Shown piece by piece: positions 8,857-16,249 of a stretch of 19,764 bases of DNA. The translations under genes were made by a program, and so were the position numbers. Origin of the DNA: CAZJNX01 sp964547415 (lineage in GTDB: Bacteria > Pseudomonadota > Alphaproteobacteria > Rhizobiales > Amorphaceae); contig CAZJNX010000080.1 in NCBI GenBank assembly GCA_964547415.1, positions 1 to 19,764 on the forward strand, written 5' to 3'. The notes below the pieces were generated by a model. It was not told the origin of the DNA. It did not search any database and worked only from the letters and a program-made list of their open reading frames with translations. The first letter of the stretch is position 1; each line of letters begins with the position of its first letter.

Positions 8857-8876
8857 CGACTGCCGGTGCCGCAGCC

Positions 8877-10019
8877 ATGCGCCGAACGACCGTGCGAGGC
8901 GGCGTGCCCGTCGCCCTCCTCGTCCTCGCCCTTCTCACCCTCCTCGCCGTGGCGCCCGCCTTGGCCGATCCCGACCGGTCCGCGCGCAGCCTCATCCCGC
9001 GGCCCTACCACCCGTACCTCGGGCTTCTCGACCCGTCCGTCGCGGTGTGGTTCGAGGGCGCCTTCCAGCGCTACGCGAAGGCGTTCGTGAGATCGGACGG
9101 GCGGGTGGTGGACCCCCAGAACGGGGGCATCACCCATTCGGAGAGCCAGGGCTACGGCATGCTCCTCGCCCTCCTCGGGAACGACCGGAGGACGTTCGAG
9201 CGGATCTGGCGCTTCGCCCGGGACACCTTGCAGCGCCCGGACGGCCTGTTCGCCTGGAAGTACGAGCCCGGGCGCGGCGTCACCGACCGGAACAACGCCA
9301 CGGACGGGGAGATCCTGATCGCCTCGGCCCTCGCGCTCGCGTCCATGCGCTGGCAGGTCGGGTCGTATCGCCTGGCGGCGGAGCGGATCGCCGAGGCCGT
9401 GGGCAGGCGGCTCATCCTGCGCTACGGCGGACGCACGCTGCTGCTGCCGGGCGAATGGGCGCGGCCGACCCGCTTCGACAACTACGCCACGGTCAACCTC
9501 AGCTACCACATCCCCTTCGCGACGCCCCTGTTCTCACGCCTGGCGCCGTCCCGCCCCTGGGGCGAGGTGGCGCGCGACGAGCGGCGGCTGTTCGACGCGC
9601 TCATCCACCCGCCGAGCGAGTGGACGAGGGTCAGCGAACACGGCGAGCCCGTTCCCGCCGCCGGCTTCCCGCCCGAGTTCAGCTGGAACGCGGTGCGCAT
9701 CCCCCTCTACCTCCTGCAGGCGGAACGCGCCCACGCGGGCGTCAGGCGCGTCCTGCTCGCCACCTGGGTCGGGCCGGACGAGATCGTCCCCTTTCGCTTC
9801 AACGTCTACACCTTCCAGCGCGAAGGGGCCTTCCACGAGAGCGCCTACGACTTCATCCACGACCTGATGATCTGCGCGGAGACCCGCGAGCCCGTGCGCG
9901 TCACCTCATTCGACATGCCGATGAGAAACTACTACGCCTCCAGCCTGCACCTCCTCGCGATCGCCGCGCTCTACGCCTCCTATCCGCACTGCTATCCGCG
10001 GACGAGCCCCCACCATTGA
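8877..10019 (+). CDS. Glycoside hydrolase family 8 (endoglucanase-like), secreted
   Basis: Predicted exported family 8 glycoside hydrolase (380 aa), an inverting endo-beta-1,4-glucanase family that includes the BcsZ/CelC cellulases of Gram-negative bacteria. The N-terminus has a classic signal peptide: Arg residues, a Leu/Ala core, and APALA with likely cleavage after residue 30. The family signature is clear: SESQGYGM contains the predicted general-acid Glu89, and ATDGEILIASALALASMRW (starting near residue 141) contains the conserved Asp143. FSWNAVRIPLYLL is also typical. No strong Shine-Dalgarno sequence precedes the ATG, but the signal peptide supports this start. No bcsA, bcsB or other cellulose synthesis gene is visible, so a role in making or breaking down cellulose cannot be decided. 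It ends 4 nt from the convergent tcuB stop. Confidence 0.9.
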   Translation: MRRTTVRGGVPVALLVLALLTLLAVAPALADPDRSARSLIPRPYHPYLGLLDPSVAVWFEGAFQRYAKAFVRSDGRVVDPQNGGITHSESQGYGMLLALLGNDRRTFERIWRFARDTLQRPDGLFAWKYEPGRGVTDRNNATDGEILIASALALASMRWQVGSYRLAAERIAEAVGRRLILRYGGRTLLLPGEWARPTRFDNYATVNLSYHIPFATPLFSRLAPSRPWGEVARDERRLFDALIHPPSEWTRVSEHGEPVPAAGFPPEFSWNAVRIPLYLLQAERAHAGVRRVLLATWVGPDEIVPFRFNVYTFQREGAFHESAYDFIHDLMICAETREPVRVTSFDMPMRNYYASSLHLLAIAALYASYPHCYPRTSPHH

Positions 10020-10023
10020 GCGT

Positions 10024-11148
10024 TCACTCGGCCGGGGCGGCGCGCGCGGCGGTGCCACGCCGCTCCATGGCGTAGCGCACGAGGGCGGCGAAGCGGTAGA
10101 TGCCGTGGACGAACTTGCCGTAGGGGAAGGCGAGGAAGAGGCCCATCACGAAGCCGAGGTGGAGGACGAGGAGCGTGCCGAGGGCGGCGGTCTCCCGGAA
10201 GACCATCAGGAGAAGCCCCGAGAGGCCGGTGAGGAACAGGAGGGCGAGGAAGCCCATGTCCATGCCCCGGTTGGACAATTCCGCCATGTCCTCGTTCATC
10301 CGCCGCTTCATGGCGTAGAGGCCGACCGGCCCCACGACGAGGCCGATGCCGCCGAGGGTGCCGAGGATGTTGGGCAGGGACAGGTAGCCGTAGGGCGCCA
10401 CCCAGCCGAAGCCGTAGTGGTAGACGGTGCCGACGGACGTGGCGGCGAAGCACAGCAGAAAACCGTAGAACGTGAAGTGGTGGAAGCGCTTGCGCCAGGG
10501 CGAGGGGGTGTCGTCCGGCTGGACGGTGCAGCCGCCGCCCCCGCCGTCGAGGTACTTGAGCGTGAAGGTGTCCTTGAGCGCCTGGCCGAGGCTCGGCGGG
10601 TCGGAGGCGATGGACGACCCCTCGCCCGTCGAGCGCCAGAAGTTCCGGACACCCATGGCGAGGGCGAGGAGCGCGAGCACGAAGACCGCGCCGAACAGGC
10701 CCGCCATCACGTCGTGGGGCATGATGGCGTAGAACGAGCCGGTGCCGGAATGGGAGCGGAAGAGGGCCGACGGGTCGCTCACCATCAACGTCGCGGCGAG
10801 GACGAGCGCGAAGCCGAAGCCGGTCAGCACGCACACCGCAAGCCCGTTGTTCCGGAAGAGCGGCCCCAGGAAGGCGGGCCAGGCGTAGGCCTCGTAGCTC
10901 TCCCGCCTGAGGCGCGCCATCGTCTTCGGGACGTTCACCTCGAACGGGTGGGGCGGGGCGTACTGGCAGTCGTGGTAGCAGGCCCCGCAGTTGTGGCACA
11001 GGTTGGCGAGGTAGCCGAGATCTCCCGCCGAGAAGGCGTTGCGCATCTCCATCGCCGGGAAGACCGCGCAGATGCCCTCGCAGTAGCGGCAGGCATTGCA
11101 GATGGTCATCAGCCGTTCGGCCTCGTCGGTGGTCTCAGTTCGAAGCAC
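10024..11148 (-). CDS. tcuB: TcuB-like Fe-S/heme b membrane protein (tricarballylate utilization protein B)
   Basis: Membrane electron-transfer partner of TcuA (374 aa). In Salmonella, TcuB reoxidises the reduced flavin of TcuA and feeds electrons to the quinone pool. The N-terminus carries two 4Fe-4S motifs, CNACRYCEGIC (Cys17, 20, 23, 27) and CHNCGACYHDC (Cys51, 54, 57, 61). These are followed by about six hydrophobic helices with His residues suited to heme b, including HHFTFYG, VYHYG and the late LVLHLG. The arrangement and length match TcuB/CitB-family proteins. The ATG at 11148 overlaps the last 14 nt of tcuA, so the two genes are translationally coupled. The symbol follows the Salmonella pair; the true substrate may be another tricarboxylate such as citrate or aconitate. 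Confidence 0.88.
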   Translation of the reverse strand: MLRTETTDEAERLMTICNACRYCEGICAVFPAMEMRNAFSAGDLGYLANLCHNCGACYHDCQYAPPHPFEVNVPKTMARLRRESYEAYAWPAFLGPLFRNNGLAVCVLTGFGFALVLAATLMVSDPSALFRSHSGTGSFYAIMPHDVMAGLFGAVFVLALLALAMGVRNFWRSTGEGSSIASDPPSLGQALKDTFTLKYLDGGGGGCTVQPDDTPSPWRKRFHHFTFYGFLLCFAATSVGTVYHYGFGWVAPYGYLSLPNILGTLGGIGLVVGPVGLYAMKRRMNEDMAELSNRGMDMGFLALLFLTGLSGLLLMVFRETAALGTLLVLHLGFVMGLFLAFPYGKFVHGIYRFAALVRYAMERRGTAARAAPAE

Positions 11149-12541
11149 GTCGTGCCGCCTCCCTGCCGGCGATCCGCCCGAAGACGGCGCCGATGGTCAT
11201 GCCGATGCCGGCGAGGTAGCCCTTGCCGAGGACGTTGCCGGCCATGATCTCGCCCGCCGCGTAGACGTTCGCCGTCGGCCGCCCGTCCGCCATCAGGACC
11301 TGCGCGTTCCGGTCCACCCGGACGCCGAGGTAGGTGAAGGTGATGCCCGGCCGCAGCGAGTAGGCCGAGAAGGGCGGCGTGTCGATCGTGCGCGCCCAGT
11401 GGGTCTTCGGCGGGTCGAGCCCCTCCGTCCGGCAGTCGTCGAGGACCGTGGTGTCGAAGGTGCCGGGGCGGACGGCCGCGTTGTAGGCGGCGACCGTCGC
11501 CTCCAGCTTGTCCGGATCGAGGGAAAGCTTTTCGGCGAGCTGTGCGATCGTGTCCGCCACCTCCGGCCGGAAGACGGACGGCATGAAGAGGCCGTCCGTC
11601 TTGGCGTCCACGATGGCGTGGCCGATCTGGCCGGGCTGCTGGGCGATGAGGCGCCCCCAGATGGCGTAGCGCTTCGGCCAGAAATCCTCCCCCTCGTCGT
11701 AGAAGCGGTCCCCGTTCTCGTTGACGACGATGCCGAGCGACACGCAGTCGAGGCGGGTGACGATGCCGCCGTCGAACTTCGGGGCCCGCGCGTCGATGGC
11801 GACGGCGTGGCATTGCGTTGGGTCGCCGACGGGCATGACGCCCTTGTCGAGGAGGAGGCGCAGGACGCGGCCCTTGTTGTAGGGCGTGCCGCGGATGCGG
11901 AAGTTGTCGGCCGCCTCGCCCCAGTACTCCTTCAGCCACTCGATGTTGGCCTGGAAGCCGCCGGCCGCCGCGACGAGGGTGCGCCCGCGGACGTCCCGCC
12001 GCGTGCCGTCCGGCGCCTCGACGGTGGCGTGGGTGAAGAAGCCGTCCTCGAGGCCGACGTCCACCACCTCGGCGTCGTAATGCACGTCCACGCCGAGGCG
12101 TTCGGCGGTGCGGTAAAGGGCGTTCAGCATCGCCTTTCCGCCGCCGAGGAAGAAGGCGTTGGTGTGGGAGAGCTGGAGCGTGCCGCCGAGGGAGGGCTGG
12201 AAGCGCACGCCCGCCTCGTTCATCCAGTCCCACAGCGCCTTCGATTCCTCGAGGGTCATCAGGGCGAGCTCGTGGTCGGTCTCCCCGCCCGTCACCCGCA
12301 TCAGGTCCTCGTGGAACTCCTCCACCGTGTAGGGGGCGGTGAGGACCTCGTTCGGCTCGTCGTGGGCGAGGCGCAGGTTGCGGGTGTGGCGCGTGTTGCC
12401 GCCGCGCCAGGGCTTGGGCGCGCCTTCGAGCACCACCACCGTCCGGCCCGCGCGGGCCGCGGTGATCGCCGCGCACAGGGCCGCGTTGCCGCCGCCGAGG
12501 ACCACCACGTCGTAGGGGCCGGCCGCCCGTTCGTCCGCCAT
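11135..12541 (-). CDS. tcuA: TcuA-like FAD-dependent tricarballylate dehydrogenase
   Basis: Flavoprotein of the fumarate reductase/succinate dehydrogenase superfamily (468 aa) that in Salmonella oxidises tricarballylate to cis-aconitate. The N-terminus has the FAD dinucleotide-binding fold, DVVVLGGGNAAL (GGGN at residues 16-19), then an acidic LE at the end of strand 2 and the GGNTRHTRNLRLAHD block characteristic of TcuA. The C-terminus has AAGEIMAGNVLGKGYLAGIGMT, the usual FAD-closing segment. The start MADERAAGPYDVV (ATG at 12541) places the Rossmann motif at the usual distance from the N-terminus; a GGAGG lies rather far upstream (about 13 nt). A strong inverted repeat sits 35-58 nt upstream. 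No TcuC-type transporter follows tcuB; the nearest transporter is the fusion protein upstream. Confidence 0.9.
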   Translation of the reverse strand: MADERAAGPYDVVVLGGGNAALCAAITAARAGRTVVVLEGAPKPWRGGNTRHTRNLRLAHDEPNEVLTAPYTVEEFHEDLMRVTGGETDHELALMTLEESKALWDWMNEAGVRFQPSLGGTLQLSHTNAFFLGGGKAMLNALYRTAERLGVDVHYDAEVVDVGLEDGFFTHATVEAPDGTRRDVRGRTLVAAAGGFQANIEWLKEYWGEAADNFRIRGTPYNKGRVLRLLLDKGVMPVGDPTQCHAVAIDARAPKFDGGIVTRLDCVSLGIVVNENGDRFYDEGEDFWPKRYAIWGRLIAQQPGQIGHAIVDAKTDGLFMPSVFRPEVADTIAQLAEKLSLDPDKLEATVAAYNAAVRPGTFDTTVLDDCRTEGLDPPKTHWARTIDTPPFSAYSLRPGITFTYLGVRVDRNAQVLMADGRPTANVYAAGEIMAGNVLGKGYLAGIGMTIGAVFGRIAGREAARRASN

Positions 12542-12575
12542 CTGCCGTCCGCGCCTCCGGTGTCGCCGCGAGAGC

Positions 12576-12599
12576 GGCTGTATACGAACGTATGCAGCC
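12576..12599. promoter_or_regulatory. 24-nt inverted repeat upstream of tcuA (candidate operator)
   Basis: The arms GGCTG-T-ATACG and CGTAT-G-CAGCC flank a central AA; all positions pair except one T/G and the AA centre. The inner ATACG-AA-CGTAT resembles GntR/FadR-type operators. It lies 35-58 nt upstream of the tcuA start on the minus strand. A weak promoter can be drawn overlapping it: minus-strand TGGACG (12607-12602), 17 nt, TATACA (12584-12579). Binding there would block transcription, as expected for a substrate-responsive repressor. No regulator gene is in the window. An RNA hairpin is the alternative, but no T-run follows it. Confidence 0.55.
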
Positions 12600-12628
12600 C
12601 ACGTCCACAGCGGCGCGACGCGGCCCGC

Positions 12629-12667
12629 GGCCGCGCGCGGCGTCGCGCACCGGGGCCGCGCGCGGCG
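12629..12667. repeat. Repeated self-complementary GC motif (possible stem-loop)
   Basis: The 14-nt sequence GGCCGCGCGCGGCG occurs at 12629-12642 and again at 12654-12667. Its core is palindromic, so the copies can pair with each other across a 13-nt loop. It lies between the fusion gene stop and the tcuA operator and could act as a GC hairpin terminator for the fusion gene, though no T-run follows on the minus strand. Confidence 0.3.
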
Positions 12668-12702
12668 GCCAGGGCCTTTGCGTGGGGCGGGAGAGGGACG
12701 GC

Positions 12703-14592
12703 TCAGACGTGGGGCTCGAAGGCGGTCACCACGTCCTTCGGAATGTCGATGAGGCGGTAGTCGGTGGCATCGACGAACATCAGGGTCTGGGAGCCCTTCC
12801 CGATCAGCCGGTCTTCCCGGTCGCGGATCTCGTGCTGGAGCTCCACGAACTTGCGGTTGAAGGTGCCGATCCTGAGGCGGCAGACGAGCTGGTCGAACTC
12901 CCGCGTCTCCCGCAGGAACTTGTGCTGGAAGGCGCGGGTGAGGATGAGAAAGCGCGTCCCCCTGATGTCGAAGCCGGGCATGCAGTGGCGAAAGAACAGC
13001 TCGCGCGTCTTGCCCACCCAGCCGACGTAGTTGGCGAAGTAGACGTTGCCGACGGAGTTGGTGTCGGCATAGGTGGTCACGATCGGCAACTGGAACCATT
13101 TGCCCTCGAACCGCCCCTCCGCCGAAAGGACGGGCACGGCCGGCACCGTCCCGCCGCCGGGCGGCGTGGCGAGGGGGCCCGCGGACGCCGTGTCCACGCT
13201 GGCGAGCGGGCGACCGTCCGCCACGCGCGCGGGGGCCGAAGCGTCGTCGGGCGAGACGAGGCCTTGCGGACGGTCGGTGCCGCCGGGGCGTCCGGCCGGC
13301 GGGGCGGCGGCGGCCGCCACCGGCAGGGCGAGGAGGGCGACGAGCGGCCCGGCGGCGACGAGCGCCCCGTGCCCGCCGAGGTAGCCGGCCGCGAGGAGAC
13401 AGGCCGAGGCGAGCGCGATGGCGAACACCTCCCCGTCCGCGCCGAGGCGGCGGCCCGCGAGCATCTCGGCCGCGAAGACGGCCGAGAAGGCGATGGAGGC
13501 GGAGCCGAAGAAGATCATGTACCAGGGAAGCTCCACCCCCGCCGCGACACCCGCGCCCGCGAGCGCGAGGCAGGCGAGAAGGAAGGGCAAGGTCGCCGTG
13601 CGCAGGCGCGCCGGGACGAGCGACAGGAGGAAATGGTCGCTCGCCGCGACGGTGCGCGCCATGAACCAGCCGACGGCGAGGCGGCTCGAATCGAAGGTGC
13701 TGAAAACCGCCACGACCACGACGAGGGAAAACAGGATCGCCGCCGCCCCCTCGCCCGCCGCGGTCATGGCGGCGACCGCGGCCTCGCCGGCGAAGGGCCA
13801 GGGGTCGAGCGGGGTGCCCGCGCTCGCCGTCGCGAGGCCCGCGGGCAGGGAAAGGGCGAGCGCGCCGAGCCCGAGGAGGAGGGCGAGGAAGAGGCCGGCG
13901 CCGACGGCGAACGCCCGCTCCACCGACAGGCCGGCCTCCGCGACCGCGACCGCCCGCTGCCACTGCTGCAGGTCGAACCAGGGGCCGAGGAGGAGGCCGA
14001 GGACCACCGGGACGCCCATCGCGAGGAACGCTCCGTCCGCACCCGCGAGGCCACCGGGGCCCACCCCCTCCCCCGGCAGCAGGAACGGCAGGGCGAGGAG
14101 CGCGCCCGCCACGAGCGGAAGAAGGGCGGCGTGGACGGCGACGAGGCGGGCGAGCCCGAGGCGGGCGGCGGCCACCGAGGCGAGGAGGAGGACGAAGAAG
14201 CCGACGAGGAGGGGCGCTGGAACGCCGAGGGGCTGCAGGTAGTAGCGGACGAAGGCGAACAGGGTGAGCGCGACCGCGGCGAGCTGGTAGAGGGCGAACA
14301 CGTGGGGGTGCCGCGCGAAGGCCCCTTCCGCGAGGGACCTGAGGTCGCCCGTGCGCGCCCGCCGCCCGGCGAGGAGACCGAAGAGGAGGAGACCGGCCGC
14401 GTTCGGCAGGGCGAACAGGAGGAGGCCCGCGAGGCCGTGGAGAACGGTGAAGTGGATCGAGAAGAAGAGGCCGAGCCCCCACAGCCACGACAGGGCGATG
14501 GAGGCGCCCCACATGCCCGCCCCCGCCACGGCGCCGACGCCCCGGGCCCCCGGGACGCCCCCGATCAGCGACGCCCCGCCAGCATCAGACAC
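12703..14592 (-). CDS. SSS-like membrane transporter fused to C-terminal hotdog (4HBT) thioesterase domain
   Basis: Two-part protein of 629 aa in one unbroken frame. Residues about 25-430 form a polytopic membrane domain of roughly 10-12 hydrophobic segments. FSTFDSSRLA (residues 297-306) resembles the Na2 sodium-site motif in helix 8 of solute:sodium symporters, and GPWFDLQQWQRA (203-214) is a conserved-looking loop. Residues about 425-500 are an Ala/Pro/Gly-rich linker. Residues about 500-629 are a YbgC/FadM-type hotdog thioesterase domain with VTTYADTNSVGNVYFANY (506-522), where Asp510 aligns with the catalytic Asp of 4-hydroxybenzoyl-CoA thioesterase. The chosen start is GTG at 14592, with a GGGGG upstream; no in-frame ATG precedes the first helix, and Met27 is a possible later start. 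Its position before tcuAB on the same strand suggests a role in carboxylate uptake, but no substrate can be named. Confidence 0.78.
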   Translation of the reverse strand: MSDAGGASLIGGVPGARGVGAVAGAGMWGASIALSWLWGLGLFFSIHFTVLHGLAGLLLFALPNAAGLLLFGLLAGRRARTGDLRSLAEGAFARHPHVFALYQLAAVALTLFAFVRYYLQPLGVPAPLLVGFFVLLLASVAAARLGLARLVAVHAALLPLVAGALLALPFLLPGEGVGPGGLAGADGAFLAMGVPVVLGLLLGPWFDLQQWQRAVAVAEAGLSVERAFAVGAGLFLALLLGLGALALSLPAGLATASAGTPLDPWPFAGEAAVAAMTAAGEGAAAILFSLVVVVAVFSTFDSSRLAVGWFMARTVAASDHFLLSLVPARLRTATLPFLLACLALAGAGVAAGVELPWYMIFFGSASIAFSAVFAAEMLAGRRLGADGEVFAIALASACLLAAGYLGGHGALVAAGPLVALLALPVAAAAAPPAGRPGGTDRPQGLVSPDDASAPARVADGRPLASVDTASAGPLATPPGGGTVPAVPVLSAEGRFEGKWFQLPIVTTYADTNSVGNVYFANYVGWVGKTRELFFRHCMPGFDIRGTRFLILTRAFQHKFLRETREFDQLVCRLRIGTFNRKFVELQHEIRDREDRLIGKGSQTLMFVDATDYRLIDIPKDVVTAFEPHV

Positions 14593-14823
14593 GCCACGCC
14601 CCCGAAACCAGTCATGACAAAACGATGACGAACTTCATCGCAGCGCCGGATGAATTCGACGCCAGCCCCCAAGCGTGAATACGCCGACGACTTGCAAGAA
14701 GTCAACGCCACTGGGACCGGCAGGACGCCGAAATGATTGGCAGGCTTGTCACTTCCTCGTCATAAGGAGCACGCACCGGCCCCACCCGGCCCGGACGACG
14801 CCCAGACCATCGAAAGGACACGG
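14593..14823. promoter_or_regulatory. Divergent intergenic region with inverted repeats
   Basis: This 231-nt gap separates the divergent fusion and amidase genes, and about 14600-14765 is visibly less GC-rich than its surroundings, as expected for a bidirectional promoter region. Inverted repeats seen: CGATGA-6 nt-TCATCG (14623-14640), GACTT-GCAAG-AAGTC (14689-14703) around the perfect palindrome CTTGCAAG (14691-14698), and the palindrome GTCATGAC (14611-14618). These are candidate regulator sites. I found no convincing -35/-10 pair with standard spacing on either strand. Confidence 0.4.
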
Positions 14824-16230
14824 ATGAAGCCGACGGACGCCACGCCCGCCACCACCACCGTCGACCCGGCAAGGGCCGCCGACCTTCCGGCCGCCGCCAT
14901 CGGCCGGCTGATCGCCGGTGGCCTCCTCGACCCGCGCGCCCTCGTGGAAGTGTTCCTGGAGCGGATCGCGGCGGCCGACCCGGCGGTCTTCATCACCGTC
15001 ACCGCCGAACGCGCCCGCGCCGAGGCCGAGGCCGCCGCCGCCCGCGCCGCCGCCCGCCGGCCGCTCTCGCCCCTCGACGGGGTGCCGATCGCGTGGAAGG
15101 ACCTCGTGGACCTCGCCGGGACGGCCACCACCGCGGGCTCGGCCCTCTTGCGCGACGCCCCGCCCGCCACCGCCGACGCGCCCGTGGCGCGGGCCGCCGC
15201 GGCCGCCGGCATGGTCACGCTCGGCAAGGTGAACCTCACCGAGTTCGCCTACTCCGGGATCGGCCTCAACCCCCACTTCGGCACGCCGCGGAACCCGCGC
15301 GGGCAGGATGCCCACCGCTCCCCCGGCGGCTCCTCGTCCGGCTCGGGCGTGGCGGTGGCCGCCGGCCTCGCCCCGGTCGCCATCGGCACCGACACGGGCG
15401 GATCGGTCCGCATCCCGGCGTCGTTCAACGGGGTCGTGGGCTACAAGTCGTCCGAGGGGCGGATCGACAAGACAGGCGTCATGCCCCTGTCGGACACCCT
15501 CGACACCGTCGGCCCCCTCACCCTCACGGTAGAGGACTGCGTCCTCGTCGACTGCGTCCTGCGGGGCGCCGTGTCCTCCGCCGTCACCCGGACGGCCCCC
15601 TCGGACCTCACCGTGATCGTGCCCACCGGCTTCGCTCTGGACGACCTCGAGGAGGGCGTCGCCCGCGCCTTCGAGGCGAGCCTCTCGCGCCTGTCGGCCG
15701 CCGGGGTCACCGTCCGGGAGCGCCCGCTGGAAGCCTTCGCCATCGCCGCGGAGGTGACGGCGGCCCACGGGACGGTCACCGCCGCCGAGGCCTACGCCTT
15801 CCACAGGGCGCGGATCGACGGGCCCGATCGGGAGCGGATCGACGGGCGCGTGGTGGCCCGGATCGAGAACGGCAAGAGGATGAGCGCCCACGACCTCCTG
15901 ATGGTCCAGGCCGGCCGCCGCCGCGCCATGGCACGCCTCGCCGAGGAGGTGGGCGAGGCCATGATCGCGATGCCGACGACGCCCCTCGTCGCGCCCGACA
16001 TCGCCCCCCTCGAGGCCGACGTCGACCGCTTCCACGCCGTCAACCTGAGGGCCCTCAGGAACACCATGGCCGGCAACTTCCTGAACACGCCGGGCTGCGC
16101 CATTCCGAACGGGGCGGACGGGAACGGGATGCCGACGAGCTTCCTCCTGTCGGCGCTCCCGGGGCGGGACGAGGCGATGCTGTCGGCCGCCCTCGCCCTG
16201 GAGCCGGCGCTCGCGCCCGCCGTGTCCTGA
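14824..16230 (+). CDS. Amidase-signature family hydrolase
   Basis: Serine amidohydrolase (468 aa, typical length) that hydrolyses an amide to acid and ammonia through a Ser-cisSer-Lys triad. The residues fall at Lys92 (AWKDL), Ser170 (PGGSSSGSG) and Ser194 (GTDTGGSVRIPAS). The 24-residue gap between the serines equals that in malonamidase E2 (Ser131 and Ser155). NGVVGYKSSEGRID and the following LDTVGPL are also typical. The ATG at 14824 is chosen because AAAGGA lies 5 nt upstream; an in-frame ATG 87 nt earlier would add an unlikely Pro-rich extension. The specificity of this broad family cannot be read from sequence; indoleacetamide hydrolase, aryl-amidase or GatA-like annotations would be guesses. 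No gatB or gatC is adjacent, so a tRNA amidotransferase role is unlikely. It converges on the cytochrome gene with a 19-nt gap. Confidence 0.9.
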   Translation: MKPTDATPATTTVDPARAADLPAAAIGRLIAGGLLDPRALVEVFLERIAAADPAVFITVTAERARAEAEAAAARAAARRPLSPLDGVPIAWKDLVDLAGTATTAGSALLRDAPPATADAPVARAAAAAGMVTLGKVNLTEFAYSGIGLNPHFGTPRNPRGQDAHRSPGGSSSGSGVAVAAGLAPVAIGTDTGGSVRIPASFNGVVGYKSSEGRIDKTGVMPLSDTLDTVGPLTLTVEDCVLVDCVLRGAVSSAVTRTAPSDLTVIVPTGFALDDLEEGVARAFEASLSRLSAAGVTVRERPLEAFAIAAEVTAAHGTVTAAEAYAFHRARIDGPDRERIDGRVVARIENGKRMSAHDLLMVQAGRRRAMARLAEEVGEAMIAMPTTPLVAPDIAPLEADVDRFHAVNLRALRNTMAGNFLNTPGCAIPNGADGNGMPTSFLLSALPGRDEAMLSAALALEPALAPAVS

Positions 16231-16239
16231 CGGGCGGGC
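16215..16239. terminator. GC stem-loop between convergent genes (possible terminator)
   Basis: GCCCGCC (16215-16221) pairs with GGCGGGC (16233-16239) around an 11-nt loop that contains the amidase stop codon. The position between convergent genes suits a bidirectional terminator, but there is no T-run on either strand. Confidence 0.3.
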
Positions 16240-16249
16240 CGCCGACCGG

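Noticed and set aside
10105..11247. Plus-strand frame opposite tcuB
   Set aside because: Low-complexity Glu/Gly/Val-rich translation; the opposite strand has two intact 4Fe-4S motifs and membrane helices.
12592..14628. Long plus-strand frame opposite the fusion gene
   Set aside because: The translation is charged low-complexity sequence rich in Glu, Gly and Arg, whereas the minus strand encodes clear membrane helices and a hotdog domain.
14737..14823. Upstream in-frame ATG adding 29 residues to the amidase
   Set aside because: The added residues are Pro/Ala-rich and unlike the family N-terminus, while the ATG at 14824 has a good ribosome binding site.
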